NCBI RefSeq assembly: GCF_900156505.1
Contig: NZ_FTPR01000002.1
Coordinates: 595,329-659,328, forward strand
Reading direction: 5' to 3'
Source of the DNA: Yoonia rosea
Lineage (GTDB): Bacteria; Pseudomonadota; Alphaproteobacteria; Rhodobacterales; Rhodobacteraceae
DNA length: 64,000 bases
The position numbers were made by a program, and so were the translations under genes. The notes under the pieces were generated by a model, which was given only the letters and a program-made list of their open reading frames with translations, made no database searches and was not told the origin of the DNA. Shown here one piece after another: positions 34,903-42,665 of this stretch; position 1 is the stretch's first letter; each line of letters opens with the position of its first letter.

Positions 34903-36216
34903 ATGCAAGTAGTCAGAAATCTCGGTCAAGGTGGCTTTGGCCTTGTAGAGGAAGTAAGAGACGCAAATGGGAACAGTTTTGCACGAAAAACATTTGCAGC
35001 GCCAAACGGTTTTAATGCGGAGATGATAGAGAACTTCATCAAGCGCTTCCAAAAGGAGGTGAGAATTCAAGGTGGTATTTCTCATCGTAATGTTGTTCCG
35101 ATACTTGGCAGTGACTTTGCCGTTTCTCCTCCTGTCTATTACATGCCAGTCGCGTCGCGAAGCCTCGATTGGGAGTTAGAAAACGAAGCGGCGGAAACCA
35201 AAGCGCGCTTTATCTCCATAATCAGCGATATTGTGGTAGGTTTGGAGGAACTGCACTCAATGCAAATTTTCCACCGAGACTTAAAGCCTCAAAATGTTCT
35301 GCGCTTTGAAGGGGCTGACGCTCCCTACTACGCAATCAGTGACTTTGGACTAATCTCGTTGAACGAATCTAGACTTTCAAACCTTACAATGACTGGAATG
35401 AGGAAGACATCTGATTTTTATACGGCTCCTGAAATCACCAAAGATCTTCGATCTGCGTCTGTAAGTTCTGATGTATATTCGTTGGGCTGTGTTCTTCATG
35501 ATTTGGTCGGAACGGAAGACAGAGTTCCCTGTGCGGAAATTAGAGAGCCTGGTCCATTTTCAGATATCCTGTTGGCATGTACGCGCCGAGATCCCAATAA
35601 TCGGTTCAAATCAGCGAAGTCTGTCCTTGATGCAATTGCAAGCACAGAATTTAGTATCGACAAAGATGCGGGTGAGGCATCAATTGACTATGTTGGCTGT
35701 CTCCAGAGTGATGCGTCGCTCGAGCCAGAATTCTGGGAAAAGCTAGCTCGTTTTCTCGACTTCGAGGCTACTGATGCGGATAGAAGAACTATCTGCGGTA
35801 AGCTAACGAGTCCAAACATCAGAGAGATGTGCAACTTGGCTCCAGTTGCGGCTAACCGCATCTGTCAGCACTATTGTGACTGGGTCAGGAGAACGCAGTA
35901 CCACTTCGATGTTAGTGATGCGATTGCAAACCGCTTGGACGACTTTATGATCCTTATTGAATTTGACGCGAAGGTTTCCGTTTTAATGGCGCTACTCGAG
36001 TTGGGAACTTCACATAATCGGTGGTACGTCGAAAGAAAATTCGTAAACTACTGCAATGGTAGCCTAGATGAAAATCTAGCGAAGCGACTGGCTATTCAGT
36101 TCCGAATTGAAGAGGATATCATCTGCGGTTCAATATCACACCTAGAGGCTTCGATTGGCTTTGATCGGAAAGCATTGCACCCTCGACTGGTGTCTACGTT
36201 AACGGATTTATGTTGA
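34903..36216 (+). CDS. Ser/Thr protein kinase with a novel C-terminal region
   Basis: The 437-residue protein begins directly with a kinase domain. It has the Gly-rich loop LGQGGFGLV (7-15), Lys29 in FARKTF, Glu52 in helix C, the catalytic loop FHRDLKPQNVL (124-133), DFG at 147-149 and APE at 175-177, so it should be active. After about residue 265 comes about 170 residues of mostly helical sequence that I do not recognise, containing six Cys. No membrane segment or PASTA repeat is seen, so it is cytoplasmic. The start is preceded by GGAGGTG. Base composition is clearly AT-richer than the neighbours, and stop and start codons overlap the PP2C gene as TGATG. Confidence 0.9.
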   Translation: MQVVRNLGQGGFGLVEEVRDANGNSFARKTFAAPNGFNAEMIENFIKRFQKEVRIQGGISHRNVVPILGSDFAVSPPVYYMPVASRSLDWELENEAAETKARFISIISDIVVGLEELHSMQIFHRDLKPQNVLRFEGADAPYYAISDFGLISLNESRLSNLTMTGMRKTSDFYTAPEITKDLRSASVSSDVYSLGCVLHDLVGTEDRVPCAEIREPGPFSDILLACTRRDPNNRFKSAKSVLDAIASTEFSIDKDAGEASIDYVGCLQSDASLEPEFWEKLARFLDFEATDADRRTICGKLTSPNIREMCNLAPVAANRICQHYCDWVRRTQYHFDVSDAIANRLDDFMILIEFDAKVSVLMALLELGTSHNRWYVERKFVNYCNGSLDENLAKRLAIQFRIEEDIICGSISHLEASIGFDRKALHPRLVSTLTDLC

Positions 36217-36929
36217 TGTCACTACGATTAGCTTCTTTGTCCGAAGTTGGGCCAAGGAAGATAAATGAAGATAGACTGGATTTCTGGGAATCCGATGATG
36301 GCGATTTGTTTGTTGCAGTTGCTGACGGCCTTGGCGGCATGGGTAGTGGAGATATTGCATCAGAATTCATAATTCGACGCTTGCGAACAGAGTTCAGCAG
36401 TGCAGATTTCTCTGATGCTGGCCTAAGATCGCTTGGACAGACTCTTCACATGGAGTTGATCAAATTGCAGCAAGAACGCCCGAGTCTGGATAAAATGGCG
36501 ACGACGTTGAGTGCTGGCAGATTTAGCAATGGTCGATTTAGAGGCCTGCATTGTGGAGATAGCCGTATCGCGGTCGCGCGTGGTGATGGCGTCATAAGAC
36601 TTACGACGGACCAAACCGAAGGTCAGCGCTTGTACGAAGCTGGCAAGCTGACGAAGCAAGAATACAGGCACTATCCGAGAAATCACATACTCGAAAGCGC
36701 ATTAGGGGCTGAAAAGCAGCCGATATTCCAGACAGTCGATTTTGACTTCATTCGGGGCGACAAGTTTTACTTCTCAACAGACGGGGTCCATGATCACGTT
36801 AAGCTACAAGAATTACGAAACATTGGGCGTCGCTCCAATGATCCTGAAGAGGCAATCGTAGCTGTCAAAGACCTAATGACGAAACGAAAGCCAACAGACA
36901 ATTATTCGTTGGTCGTTGTCTTCACGTAG
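36216..36929 (+). CDS. PP2C-family Ser/Thr protein phosphatase
   Basis: The 237-residue protein carries the full set of PP2C metal and phosphate motifs: VGPRKINEDRL at the N-terminus, VADGLGGMGSGDIAS, MATTLSAG, LHCGDSRIAVARGDGVIRLTTDQTEGQ, FSTDGVHDH and the terminal PTDNYSLVVVF. It is therefore probably an active Mn/Mg-dependent phosphatase of soluble type. ATG 36216 overlaps the kinase stop by one base; ATG 36210 is an alternative. The tight coupling to the kinase implies they act on the same phosphosites. No vWA, FHA or type VI secretion gene is nearby, unlike TerY-P or PpkA/PppA systems. Confidence 0.92.
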   Translation: MSLRLASLSEVGPRKINEDRLDFWESDDGDLFVAVADGLGGMGSGDIASEFIIRRLRTEFSSADFSDAGLRSLGQTLHMELIKLQQERPSLDKMATTLSAGRFSNGRFRGLHCGDSRIAVARGDGVIRLTTDQTEGQRLYEAGKLTKQEYRHYPRNHILESALGAEKQPIFQTVDFDFIRGDKFYFSTDGVHDHVKLQELRNIGRRSNDPEEAIVAVKDLMTKRKPTDNYSLVVVFT

Positions 36930-36960
36930 CTCGACGATAAGGGCCCCCACCCGCACACCT

Positions 36961-37001
36961 GTACATACGACTTGTGTACAGCCTGTGTACGCCTTGTGTA
37001 C
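36961..37001. repeat. GTGTAC tandem array with 11-bp period
   Basis: GTGTAC occurs at 36974-36979, 36985-36990 and 36996-37001, exactly 11 bp apart, in near-identical units (CTTGTGTACGC). A fourth related GTAC lies at 36961-36964. The 11-bp phase puts all copies on one face of the helix, as expected for cooperative protein binding. It sits between the phosphatase stop and the terminator of the minus-strand RNA. Confidence 0.8.
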
Positions 37002-37017
37002 GCCGCAAAACCCCACG

Positions 37018-37052
37018 AAAAAGGGCCACCCCGGCGAACGGGATGGCCCTTT
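37018..37052 (-). terminator. Terminator of the minus-strand RNA
   Basis: TGGCCCTTT (37044-37052) pairs with AAAGGGCCA (37020-37028) and an inner CGGG/CCCG stem adds four pairs around a GCGAA-type loop. On the minus strand the stem ends in TTTTT. The plus-strand side has only three T, so it works mainly for minus-strand transcripts, but it may also help end the kinase-phosphatase transcript. Confidence 0.85.
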
Positions 37053-37190
37053 CCTGAATTTCGGAGGTGGGTCGGTTAGGATCACCACCTTGGGTTCACG
37101 TCAGCCAAGGGCTGCCCTAGCTGCGCTCCTCCCAAGTTGTCCCGACACACTTCTCCAATACCTCATGATGCACTGGATCACCTCCTTTCA
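37019..37190 (-). ncRNA. Candidate structured small RNA with leader-peptide ORF
   Basis: Read on the minus strand, this 172-base stretch contains, in order: AAAGGAGGTGATCC (37188-37175), an 18-codon ORF, a hairpin domain and a strong terminator. The hairpin domain has outer stem CTTGGG/CCCAAG and inner stem AGCTAGGG/CCCTTGGCT. A CACCTCC element at about 37061-37067 is complementary to the Shine-Dalgarno GGAGGTG and could mask it. It follows the queuosine-precursor transporter on the same strand but is separated from it by AT-rich DNA, so it may have its own promoter. I do not recognise an Rfam family. Confidence 0.5.
37117..37173 (-). CDS. 18-codon small ORF in the structured RNA
   Basis: A GTG at 37173 opens the peptide MHHEVLEKCVGTTWEERS and stops at TAG 37117-37119. 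The start lies 7 bases after AGGAGG, the ideal spacing, and the complementarity to the 16S rRNA 3' tail extends over 14 bases. A second, out-of-frame ATG at 37166 would give a 21-codon reading, but its spacing to the Shine-Dalgarno is too long. Function unknown; a regulatory leader peptide or a real microprotein are both possible. Confidence 0.45.
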   Translation of the reverse strand: MHHEVLEKCVGTTWEERS

Positions 37191-37260
37191 AATGTTTCGC
37201 CTGAAAGCAGAAAACCACAGATTTGGTATATTTCAAGTAAAAAGATACCTGATCTCGTGT

Positions 37261-37902
37261 TTATGCGCTGCGCAGCAGCATCCGCGTAACAATGAAGCGA
37301 AATGGCACCAAAGCGAGCAGCGCGATGCTGAGTTTCACGCCCCAGTCAGCCACGGCCAGTGTGACCCAAAGCGGCATGTCAGGGCCGGTCAGCAGGAACG
37401 GTGCGGCGTCTTGCGCCCACATGACTTCTTCGGCGGCAGACGCGCTCAACCCGTTGAATACGGCCGCAAATGCGATGGAAAAGAAGATCACCGTATCGAC
37501 AGTTGAGCCGACCAGCGTGCTGCCCAGAGGGGCCTTCCACCATGATCCGTCACGCAGGCGGTCAAACACCATAATATCAAGCAATTGCGCAATCAGGAAC
37601 GCCGTCGCCGAACCGATCGCCACACGCAGCGCCACGGCGGGGTATTCGAACCCGTCGCCCTGGATCATGATCCGGCTGCCGATCAGCGAACAGATGATGC
37701 CCACGACCAGACCGGAGAAGACGACCTTACGCGCCGCGGACGGCCCGTAGACGCGGTTCATCACGTCGGTGACAAGAAAGGCCAGCGGATAGGTAAACGC
37801 CCCCCAGGTCAAAAGCCCGTCGAGAAGCAGAAACTGTACGAGGATGTTGGATGCCACAACAATGGTGGCCATGGCGAGAACGCCGGGAAGGATACGTGTC
37901 AT
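37261..37902 (-). CDS. Queuosine precursor transporter (YhhQ/DUF165 family)
   Basis: This inner-membrane protein imports queuosine precursors such as preQ0 or preQ1 for tRNA modification. The 213-residue product has about six helices and the family signature TYPLAFLVTDVMNRVYGPSAARKVVFSGLVVGI, then SIAFAAVFNG and DWGVKLSIALLALVPF near the end. ATG 37902 gives MTRILPGVLAM; TTG 37923 adds seven residues. No preQ1 riboswitch is visible in the short upstream region. Confidence 0.9.
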   Translation of the reverse strand: MTRILPGVLAMATIVVASNILVQFLLLDGLLTWGAFTYPLAFLVTDVMNRVYGPSAARKVVFSGLVVGIICSLIGSRIMIQGDGFEYPAVALRVAIGSATAFLIAQLLDIMVFDRLRDGSWWKAPLGSTLVGSTVDTVIFFSIAFAAVFNGLSASAAEEVMWAQDAAPFLLTGPDMPLWVTLAVADWGVKLSIALLALVPFRFIVTRMLLRSA

Positions 37903-37974
37903 GCGATAATTCCGTTTTGACAAGGGTGCGGCACTTGGCCCCCGACGGGGACAGGGCGCATTAACGCTCTCTGC

Positions 37975-38826
37975 CTACTCCGTCAATCGGTATTCGACGA
38001 TCTCGGTCCTTTGGAACATGCGAAAGTTATCGTCGGAGATCAGTGTGATCCGCAGCCCTTGGGCGTCTTGCCAGACACTGATCCCTTCAAGGTTATCATG
38101 TGTGCGCAGCCCTGTTTCGAGAATGGTCTCTTCATTGCGACCGTCCAGATCAAACCGCCTGATACGGCTGCGAAACCCGATGCCGGTAAAGTCACGTTCC
38201 AGCACATAGAGCCTGCCATCGGGCCCGACATCCGCGCCGACAGGGAGGAAATGCCCAGCGCGCGTGATCTCGAATGGCTGATCCCAGACACCGTCTTTGA
38301 GCCTGAAGACAGGGAATGGCCGCGTCGCCAGCCCTGACCTTTCGGGCAATGTGTAAAGCGCGCCGTCCGGACCAATCGCCAGGGCCTCAAGCCCCGCATT
38401 GGGTTGAAAGGCCTGAAAGTCCCGCGCGGCCACGAGCTCGGATCCGGGCCGGTCAAGGCCTGCAAAGGATCGCACCCCGTCCGCGCCCTCGAACGAGATA
38501 TAGAACGTGCCGTCCGGCCCGATGGCGAGCCCCTCGCTGTCGCTCAGGTCATCGGCGAGCGGTGCGCGGGTTGGTCCGAGCAGGCGGCGCAAGGCGCCCA
38601 ATGTGATGCCGGTAATGGTGTCTCCGTCGCGTATGAAAGTGCCGCGCGCGATGCTGCCACGGTCTGTCAGCGCAACAAACCCCATTCCATCGGTGGTCAC
38701 CTCAATGGCTGAAAACCCGCCAAAGAGCCGGTCGCTTACGCGCCAGTCATAACTGCCAAGATATGTGACCTCGGCATAGGCAGGCAGGGCCCTGAGCAGG
38801 ACCAAGAGGCACAAAAAGCGGAACAC
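37975..38826 (-). CDS. Secreted esterase-like protein of the phytase fold family
   Basis: The 283-residue protein has a signal peptide (MFRFLCLLVLLRALPAYAEV) and a beta-propeller-like body with repeated Gly/Asp motifs (DSEGLAIGPDGTFYISFEG, GLEALAIGPDGALYTLPER, GADVGPDGRLYVLERDF and DNLEGISVWQD). This matches the 'esterase-like activity of phytase' family. It probably acts in the periplasm; no substrate is known. The start is GTG 38826, directly before the stop of mepA, so the two are translated together. Confidence 0.85.
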   Translation of the reverse strand: MFRFLCLLVLLRALPAYAEVTYLGSYDWRVSDRLFGGFSAIEVTTDGMGFVALTDRGSIARGTFIRDGDTITGITLGALRRLLGPTRAPLADDLSDSEGLAIGPDGTFYISFEGADGVRSFAGLDRPGSELVAARDFQAFQPNAGLEALAIGPDGALYTLPERSGLATRPFPVFRLKDGVWDQPFEITRAGHFLPVGADVGPDGRLYVLERDFTGIGFRSRIRRFDLDGRNEETILETGLRTHDNLEGISVWQDAQGLRITLISDDNFRMFQRTEIVEYRLTE

Positions 38827-39729
38827 TTACTGGGCGTTCAAGACGGCTTGGCACTGGCCGGGCAGGTTGGCCATCGTTAGTTCCGCGCGCGGTGTCGGGG
38901 GTGGCGCGTTGGGGTCCGGCGGAGGTGGGTTCAGGATACGATCCACCCAGTCTTGGGCCTCGGCACAGCCATCACCGGGTGGGGGTGGTGCCTGGTTTGT
39001 GCAACCCGCAGCACCGGCAGGGCAATTCAGGCGCACATGGAAATGATAGTGATGGCCCCACCATGGGCGCACTTTGGACAGCCAACTGCGATCGCCGGTC
39101 GCCGAATTGCACATTGCAACCTTGGCACCGGGGAAGATGAAGATGCGCGCGGTGCGCGGGTCCGAGGCCGCGGCGCGGACAATCGCCTCGTGCTGGGGTG
39201 TCCAAAGGTCATTGGTAAAGGCGCCCGCATTGCGCCGCATCGAGATGGACGAAATGCTTTCGCGCTCGGCCACTGTCAGGTCGAGCCGCTGGGGCGGTAG
39301 CATCCAGACATCAATATCCAGACCTGTCTGGTGGCTGGCATGTCCTGTCAGCATTGGGCCGCCGCGCGGCTGGCTCATATCGCCGATATAAAGCCCCGCC
39401 CATCCGGGTTGTGTCGCGGCAAAGCGGCTGAGGTCGCGGACATAGTCCAGCGTTTCGGGTTGCGCCCAGTTGCGGTTGCGCGACAGCCGCATCGCCTGCC
39501 ATGTCGGACCTGTTTCTTCCAACTGCTCTGCGCCTGCCTGACAGCCGCGCGAATAGCTGCCAAAGGGCTGCGGCGCTTGTGGCGAGCCGGTGGGTGCCGC
39601 GCCGAAGAGCGTCTTGGCGATGCGTGTATCGTTGAAATTCTGGCTGGACAGGCTGACAACAGGCGGTTCTTCCGTCTGGCATGCGGCCAATCCGAGGATA
39701 AGTACTGCTGCGATTATGAAGCGGACCAT
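38827..39729 (-). CDS. mepA: Penicillin-insensitive murein endopeptidase MepA
   Basis: MepA cuts D,D- and L,D-peptide cross-links of peptidoglycan in the periplasm. The 300-residue product has a lipobox-like signal (LGLAACQTEE, Cys about residue 17) and the LAS-family zinc motifs HASHQTGLDIDVW and WWGHHYHFHVRLNCPAGAAGC. The GSYSRGCQAGA and IGDMSQPRGGPMLTGH segments are also typical. A Pro-rich tail (PPPPDPNAPPPTPRAEL) precedes the C-terminus. It overlaps the MFS gene by 16 bp. Confidence 0.93.
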   Translation of the reverse strand: MVRFIIAAVLILGLAACQTEEPPVVSLSSQNFNDTRIAKTLFGAAPTGSPQAPQPFGSYSRGCQAGAEQLEETGPTWQAMRLSRNRNWAQPETLDYVRDLSRFAATQPGWAGLYIGDMSQPRGGPMLTGHASHQTGLDIDVWMLPPQRLDLTVAERESISSISMRRNAGAFTNDLWTPQHEAIVRAAASDPRTARIFIFPGAKVAMCNSATGDRSWLSKVRPWWGHHYHFHVRLNCPAGAAGCTNQAPPPPGDGCAEAQDWVDRILNPPPPDPNAPPPTPRAELTMANLPGQCQAVLNAQ

Positions 39730-41090
39730 TCTGCGCGATCTCCGTCTTTATTCACCCATCGTAGCAACAAAAGCCCGATCAGGAAAAGAAAGATTACAGG
39801 CAAGAAGCCTAATTGATTGCTACCGGTCATGATCGTGAACAAAGTGATCAACGCAGGGGCAAGAAAAGCAGTGGCTTTGCCGGTAAGCGCAAAAAGGCCG
39901 AAGGCCTCGGCGGGGCGCTCGGGATGGGTGTGACGCACCATCATTGAACGGGATGACGCATAGACCGCACCGCCCGCGCCGCCGATGCAGACACCGCAGA
40001 TATAGAAGATGATATCAGGGATGCCGGACCCTTCCGCGAAAGGGATCCCGAAGATTCCTTCGCGTGACATACCCACGATGACGACCGAGACAAGGATCAG
40101 CACCCAGACAGAGGCGCGGATCACAGGTTTCGGGCCATAGCGTGCGTCTGCCAGACCCGACAGCCACGTTGTGATGGCGGCGGCAATCGCAGCGATAATG
40201 CCAAAGACACCAATCTGGATTGTTTGCCAGTCAAGCACGAGGGCCGCATAGACACCGCCAAAAGCGTAAAGCGCATTCAATGCGTCACGGTAAAACATCG
40301 ACCCCACGAGAAAGTTCAGCAGGCTTTTGCGGTGGAAGACCGACCGCAGCGTTTCCATTAACTCGCCCCAAACCGCGCCCAGTTTGGTGGACTTCCGCGC
40401 GGCTTTGGGATCGTCGCGCACGAACATAAAGAAGGGGATGATAAAGATGACGTACCAGATCGCGATGAAAGGTCCGACAAAGCGCGTGCCCTCACGCGCC
40501 TCTGGGTCCAACCCGAACAGTGGCGCATTGCCCAAAAGGGTGACGCCCTGATCATTCTCGGCAAAGAGCAGGAGCATGATGAAAAGCGAGGTCACGCCGC
40601 CCCAATAGCCAAAGGCCGCACCCGAGCCGGAAATCCGCCCGACTTCTTTGTCATTGCCCAGCGATGGCAGGATGGCGTTCACAAAGTTCAATGCGCTTTC
40701 CGCAGCAAAGAAGCCCACGTAGAACATCACGAGGACAAGGATGAGCGACGATCCGTCCGGTGTCAGCCCCCACAACATGAAGGTGGTCACCACATAAATG
40801 ACCGAGAAGAACGCGATCCACGGCATCTTGCGGCCTGAATTGTCCGCGAACGCGCCCAGAAAAGGCGCAGTGAACGCAATCAGTAGCCCCGCAACGGTTT
40901 GGCCCGCTGACCAGACCCATTGCGCCTGCGCATCAGCCGCGCTTTCCGACATGCCTGTGCTAAAGAAATACTCGGTCGCGACCACGGCGAAATAGGGCCC
41001 AAAGATGAATGTCAGGCCGAGCGTATAGAAAGGCTGCGAGGCCCAATCGAAGGCCATCCACCCCCAGATGCGTTTCTTTGCGACTGCCAT
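39714..41090 (-). CDS. MFS transporter of the UMF1/Atg22-like group
   Basis: The 458-residue protein has twelve hydrophobic helices. The N-terminal motif KRIWGWMAFDWASQPFYTLGLTFIFGPYFA and the internal RISGSGAAFGYWGG and SSRSMMVRHTHPERPAEAFGLFALTGKATAFLAP segments are characteristic of UMF1-family permeases, related to fungal Atg22. Substrates in bacteria are largely unknown. It is the first gene of a transporter-mepA-esterase unit on the minus strand. Confidence 0.88.
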   Translation of the reverse strand: MAVAKKRIWGWMAFDWASQPFYTLGLTFIFGPYFAVVATEYFFSTGMSESAADAQAQWVWSAGQTVAGLLIAFTAPFLGAFADNSGRKMPWIAFFSVIYVVTTFMLWGLTPDGSSLILVLVMFYVGFFAAESALNFVNAILPSLGNDKEVGRISGSGAAFGYWGGVTSLFIMLLLFAENDQGVTLLGNAPLFGLDPEAREGTRFVGPFIAIWYVIFIIPFFMFVRDDPKAARKSTKLGAVWGELMETLRSVFHRKSLLNFLVGSMFYRDALNALYAFGGVYAALVLDWQTIQIGVFGIIAAIAAAITTWLSGLADARYGPKPVIRASVWVLILVSVVIVGMSREGIFGIPFAEGSGIPDIIFYICGVCIGGAGGAVYASSRSMMVRHTHPERPAEAFGLFALTGKATAFLAPALITLFTIMTGSNQLGFLPVIFLFLIGLLLLRWVNKDGDRAEWSAS

Positions 41091-41155
41091 GTTCTTGTCC
41101 CTGCTCTTCCCTGAAGGGATAAGACACAGATAAGCCTATGGCTGGCAAGAATTCT

Positions 41156-41701
41156 TTATTGCGACGTGCCGTCGTCCTCGGGTGGCCAGGGGCGGGTGTT
41201 ATCCGCATCGATCCAGGCTTGCACCCATGCGGGCTTTTCGGGCGAGGGTTGATCCAAGCCAACAGCCGCAAACACGCGGGCCGGGTTAATGATGCCGTTC
41301 TTGCCTGTCACGGCCGACCGGAATAGGGCTTGCACAGCACATTCGTCGCCGATCCATATCGTTTGCTCGATATAGAAAAAGCGGTCGCTCCAACCGATGG
41401 CCTTGCTGACGATACGGAACTTGACGAATGGCCGGATCCGCTTGCGATACCGGATCGATGCCCCGGCGATTGTGAGGCCCCACCCATTCTGCCGCAGGGC
41501 GCGCAGCAAGCCCACGCGCTGGGCCAGTCCTGTCCGGCCAAGATCAAGAATGGTCAGGATACGCCCGTTGTTCATTTCAAGATAATAATCAATGTCCTGC
41601 GGCCAGCAGCGGTGATGCGACACATGGCTGCCCAAAGGGTGCAGCGGGGGCATCTTCTTGGCTTTGAGAACCTCTTTGATCACGCGGATAATGGGGTACA
41701 T
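41156..41701 (-). CDS. Thioesterase-like hot-dog protein
   Basis: The 181-residue protein starts MYPIIRVIKEVLKAKKM at ATG 41701 and shows the hot-dog helix region ISHHRCWPQDIDYYLEMNNGRILTILDLGRTGLAQR, followed by AGASIRYRKRIRPFVKFRIVSKAIGWSDRFFYIEQTIW. The pattern of NNG and GA.I.Y.K....F fits the acyl-CoA thioesterase group (4HBT-like, THEM6-related). A few upstream in-frame codons to 41755 look non-coding. Substrate unknown. Confidence 0.82.
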   Translation of the reverse strand: MYPIIRVIKEVLKAKKMPPLHPLGSHVSHHRCWPQDIDYYLEMNNGRILTILDLGRTGLAQRVGLLRALRQNGWGLTIAGASIRYRKRIRPFVKFRIVSKAIGWSDRFFYIEQTIWIGDECAVQALFRSAVTGKNGIINPARVFAAVGLDQPSPEKPAWVQAWIDADNTRPWPPEDDGTSQ

Positions 41702-41839
41702 GGGCGGTATCCTTTCTGGCTCTCGGGGAATGCGCCCACCTGACGTGGACGTCAACTTTAACCTCGCGGCACCCCTTGGGCTTGTCGTGGCGCGCGCAAG
41801 CGCTTAGATCGTGACAAACTGTTCAAAAAGGCCGCATCC

Positions 41840-42127
41840 ATGCTGACAATTATCCAAGCCCTTCTGCTGATCATTGGCGTGATCCGGTTCTTTGTTATCG
41901 CGCATTTCATCATGAGCTGGCTGATCCGGTTTGAGGTGTTGAACATCCGGCAGGAATTTGTGGGTCAGGTCTGGTACGGGTTGGAGCGTGTGCTGGAGCC
42001 GATTTACAGCCGCGTCCGCCGGTTTATGCCCGATCTGGGCGGGATTGACCTGTCTCCGATCGTTGTGCTGGTCGGCCTTGAAATCCTGCGTATCTTCTTG
42101 ATCAACAACATGTTCGCATTCGCCTAG
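41840..42127 (+). CDS. YggT family membrane protein
   Basis: The 95-residue protein has two hydrophobic helices and the signature FFVIAHFIMSWLIRFEVLN with WYGLERVLEPIYSRVRRFMPDLGGIDLSPIVVLVGLEILRIFL. YggT proteins (cyanobacterial and plastid CCB3/YlmG relatives) affect osmotic tolerance, cytochrome assembly or cell division in different species. It starts the plus-strand group that continues with the PA2779/PA2778-type pair. Confidence 0.93.
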   Translation: MLTIIQALLLIIGVIRFFVIAHFIMSWLIRFEVLNIRQEFVGQVWYGLERVLEPIYSRVRRFMPDLGGIDLSPIVVLVGLEILRIFLINNMFAFA

Positions 42128-42255
42128 TCTGGTTTTTGCCGATTGGGGGTCTAATTTCCCGCAAAGAGTTGCGCTGGGGCAGAAATTGCTCAAAACTATA
42201 TGCATTGGGGCAACGTGGCGGTTCGAAATGCCGCCACAAAATGGGAAAGAACGAC

Positions 42256-42657
42256 ATGGGTTTTCTTAATCTGAGCAAAAAAGGTATCGCAATCGCGCTT
42301 TCGGCGCAGATGGTGCTGGCCACGCAGGCGGTAACAATGGCGCAGGCCGAGATGCTGGGCACAGATGCAGCGATCAGCAAATACACCGCTTTGGCGAACC
42401 GCAACGCGCTGATGGACGAAATGCAGCGTGATGAGGTCCGCGCCGAGATCGAAGCGCTTGGCGTCGATCCGGCCGAGGCCGAGGCGCGTTTGGCAGCGCT
42501 GTCCGATGCCGAGATCGCGACGATGCTGACGCAGATGGAAAATGACAGTGCCGGTGCCGATATCGTGGGCACGCTGTTCACGATTTTTGTAATCCTGCTG
42601 GTCACTGACCTGCTGTGCTTTACGCGCTTCTTCAACTTTACGCGGTGCGTCCGCTAG
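42256..42657 (+). CDS. PA2779 family protein
   Basis: The 133-residue product begins MGFLNLSKKGIAIALSAQMVLATQAVTMAQAEM, which is a signal-anchor. It then has a helical domain (TALANRNALMDEMQRDEVRAEIEALGVDPAEAEARLAALSDAEIATMLTQME) and ends in one transmembrane helix (IVGTLFTIFVILLVTDLLCF) and a basic tail. This layout matches the PA2779 family, nearly always encoded beside a PA2778 Cys peptidase, as it is here. ATG 42256 follows GGGAAAGAA; ATG 42241 is possible. Confidence 0.82.
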   Translation: MGFLNLSKKGIAIALSAQMVLATQAVTMAQAEMLGTDAAISKYTALANRNALMDEMQRDEVRAEIEALGVDPAEAEARLAALSDAEIATMLTQMENDSAGADIVGTLFTIFVILLVTDLLCFTRFFNFTRCVR

Positions 42658-42665
42658 GCGCATTT

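Noticed and set aside
34903..36929. Kinase and phosphatase as part of a type VI secretion or TerY-P system
   Set aside because: No Fha, Tss or vWA gene is found on either side, and the flanking genes are housekeeping.
37171..37190. Plus-strand sequence identical to the 3' end of 16S rRNA (GGATCACCTCCTTT)
   Set aside because: No 16S-like sequence precedes it. Read on the other strand it is an extended Shine-Dalgarno with a well-spaced start codon, which explains it better than an rRNA fragment.
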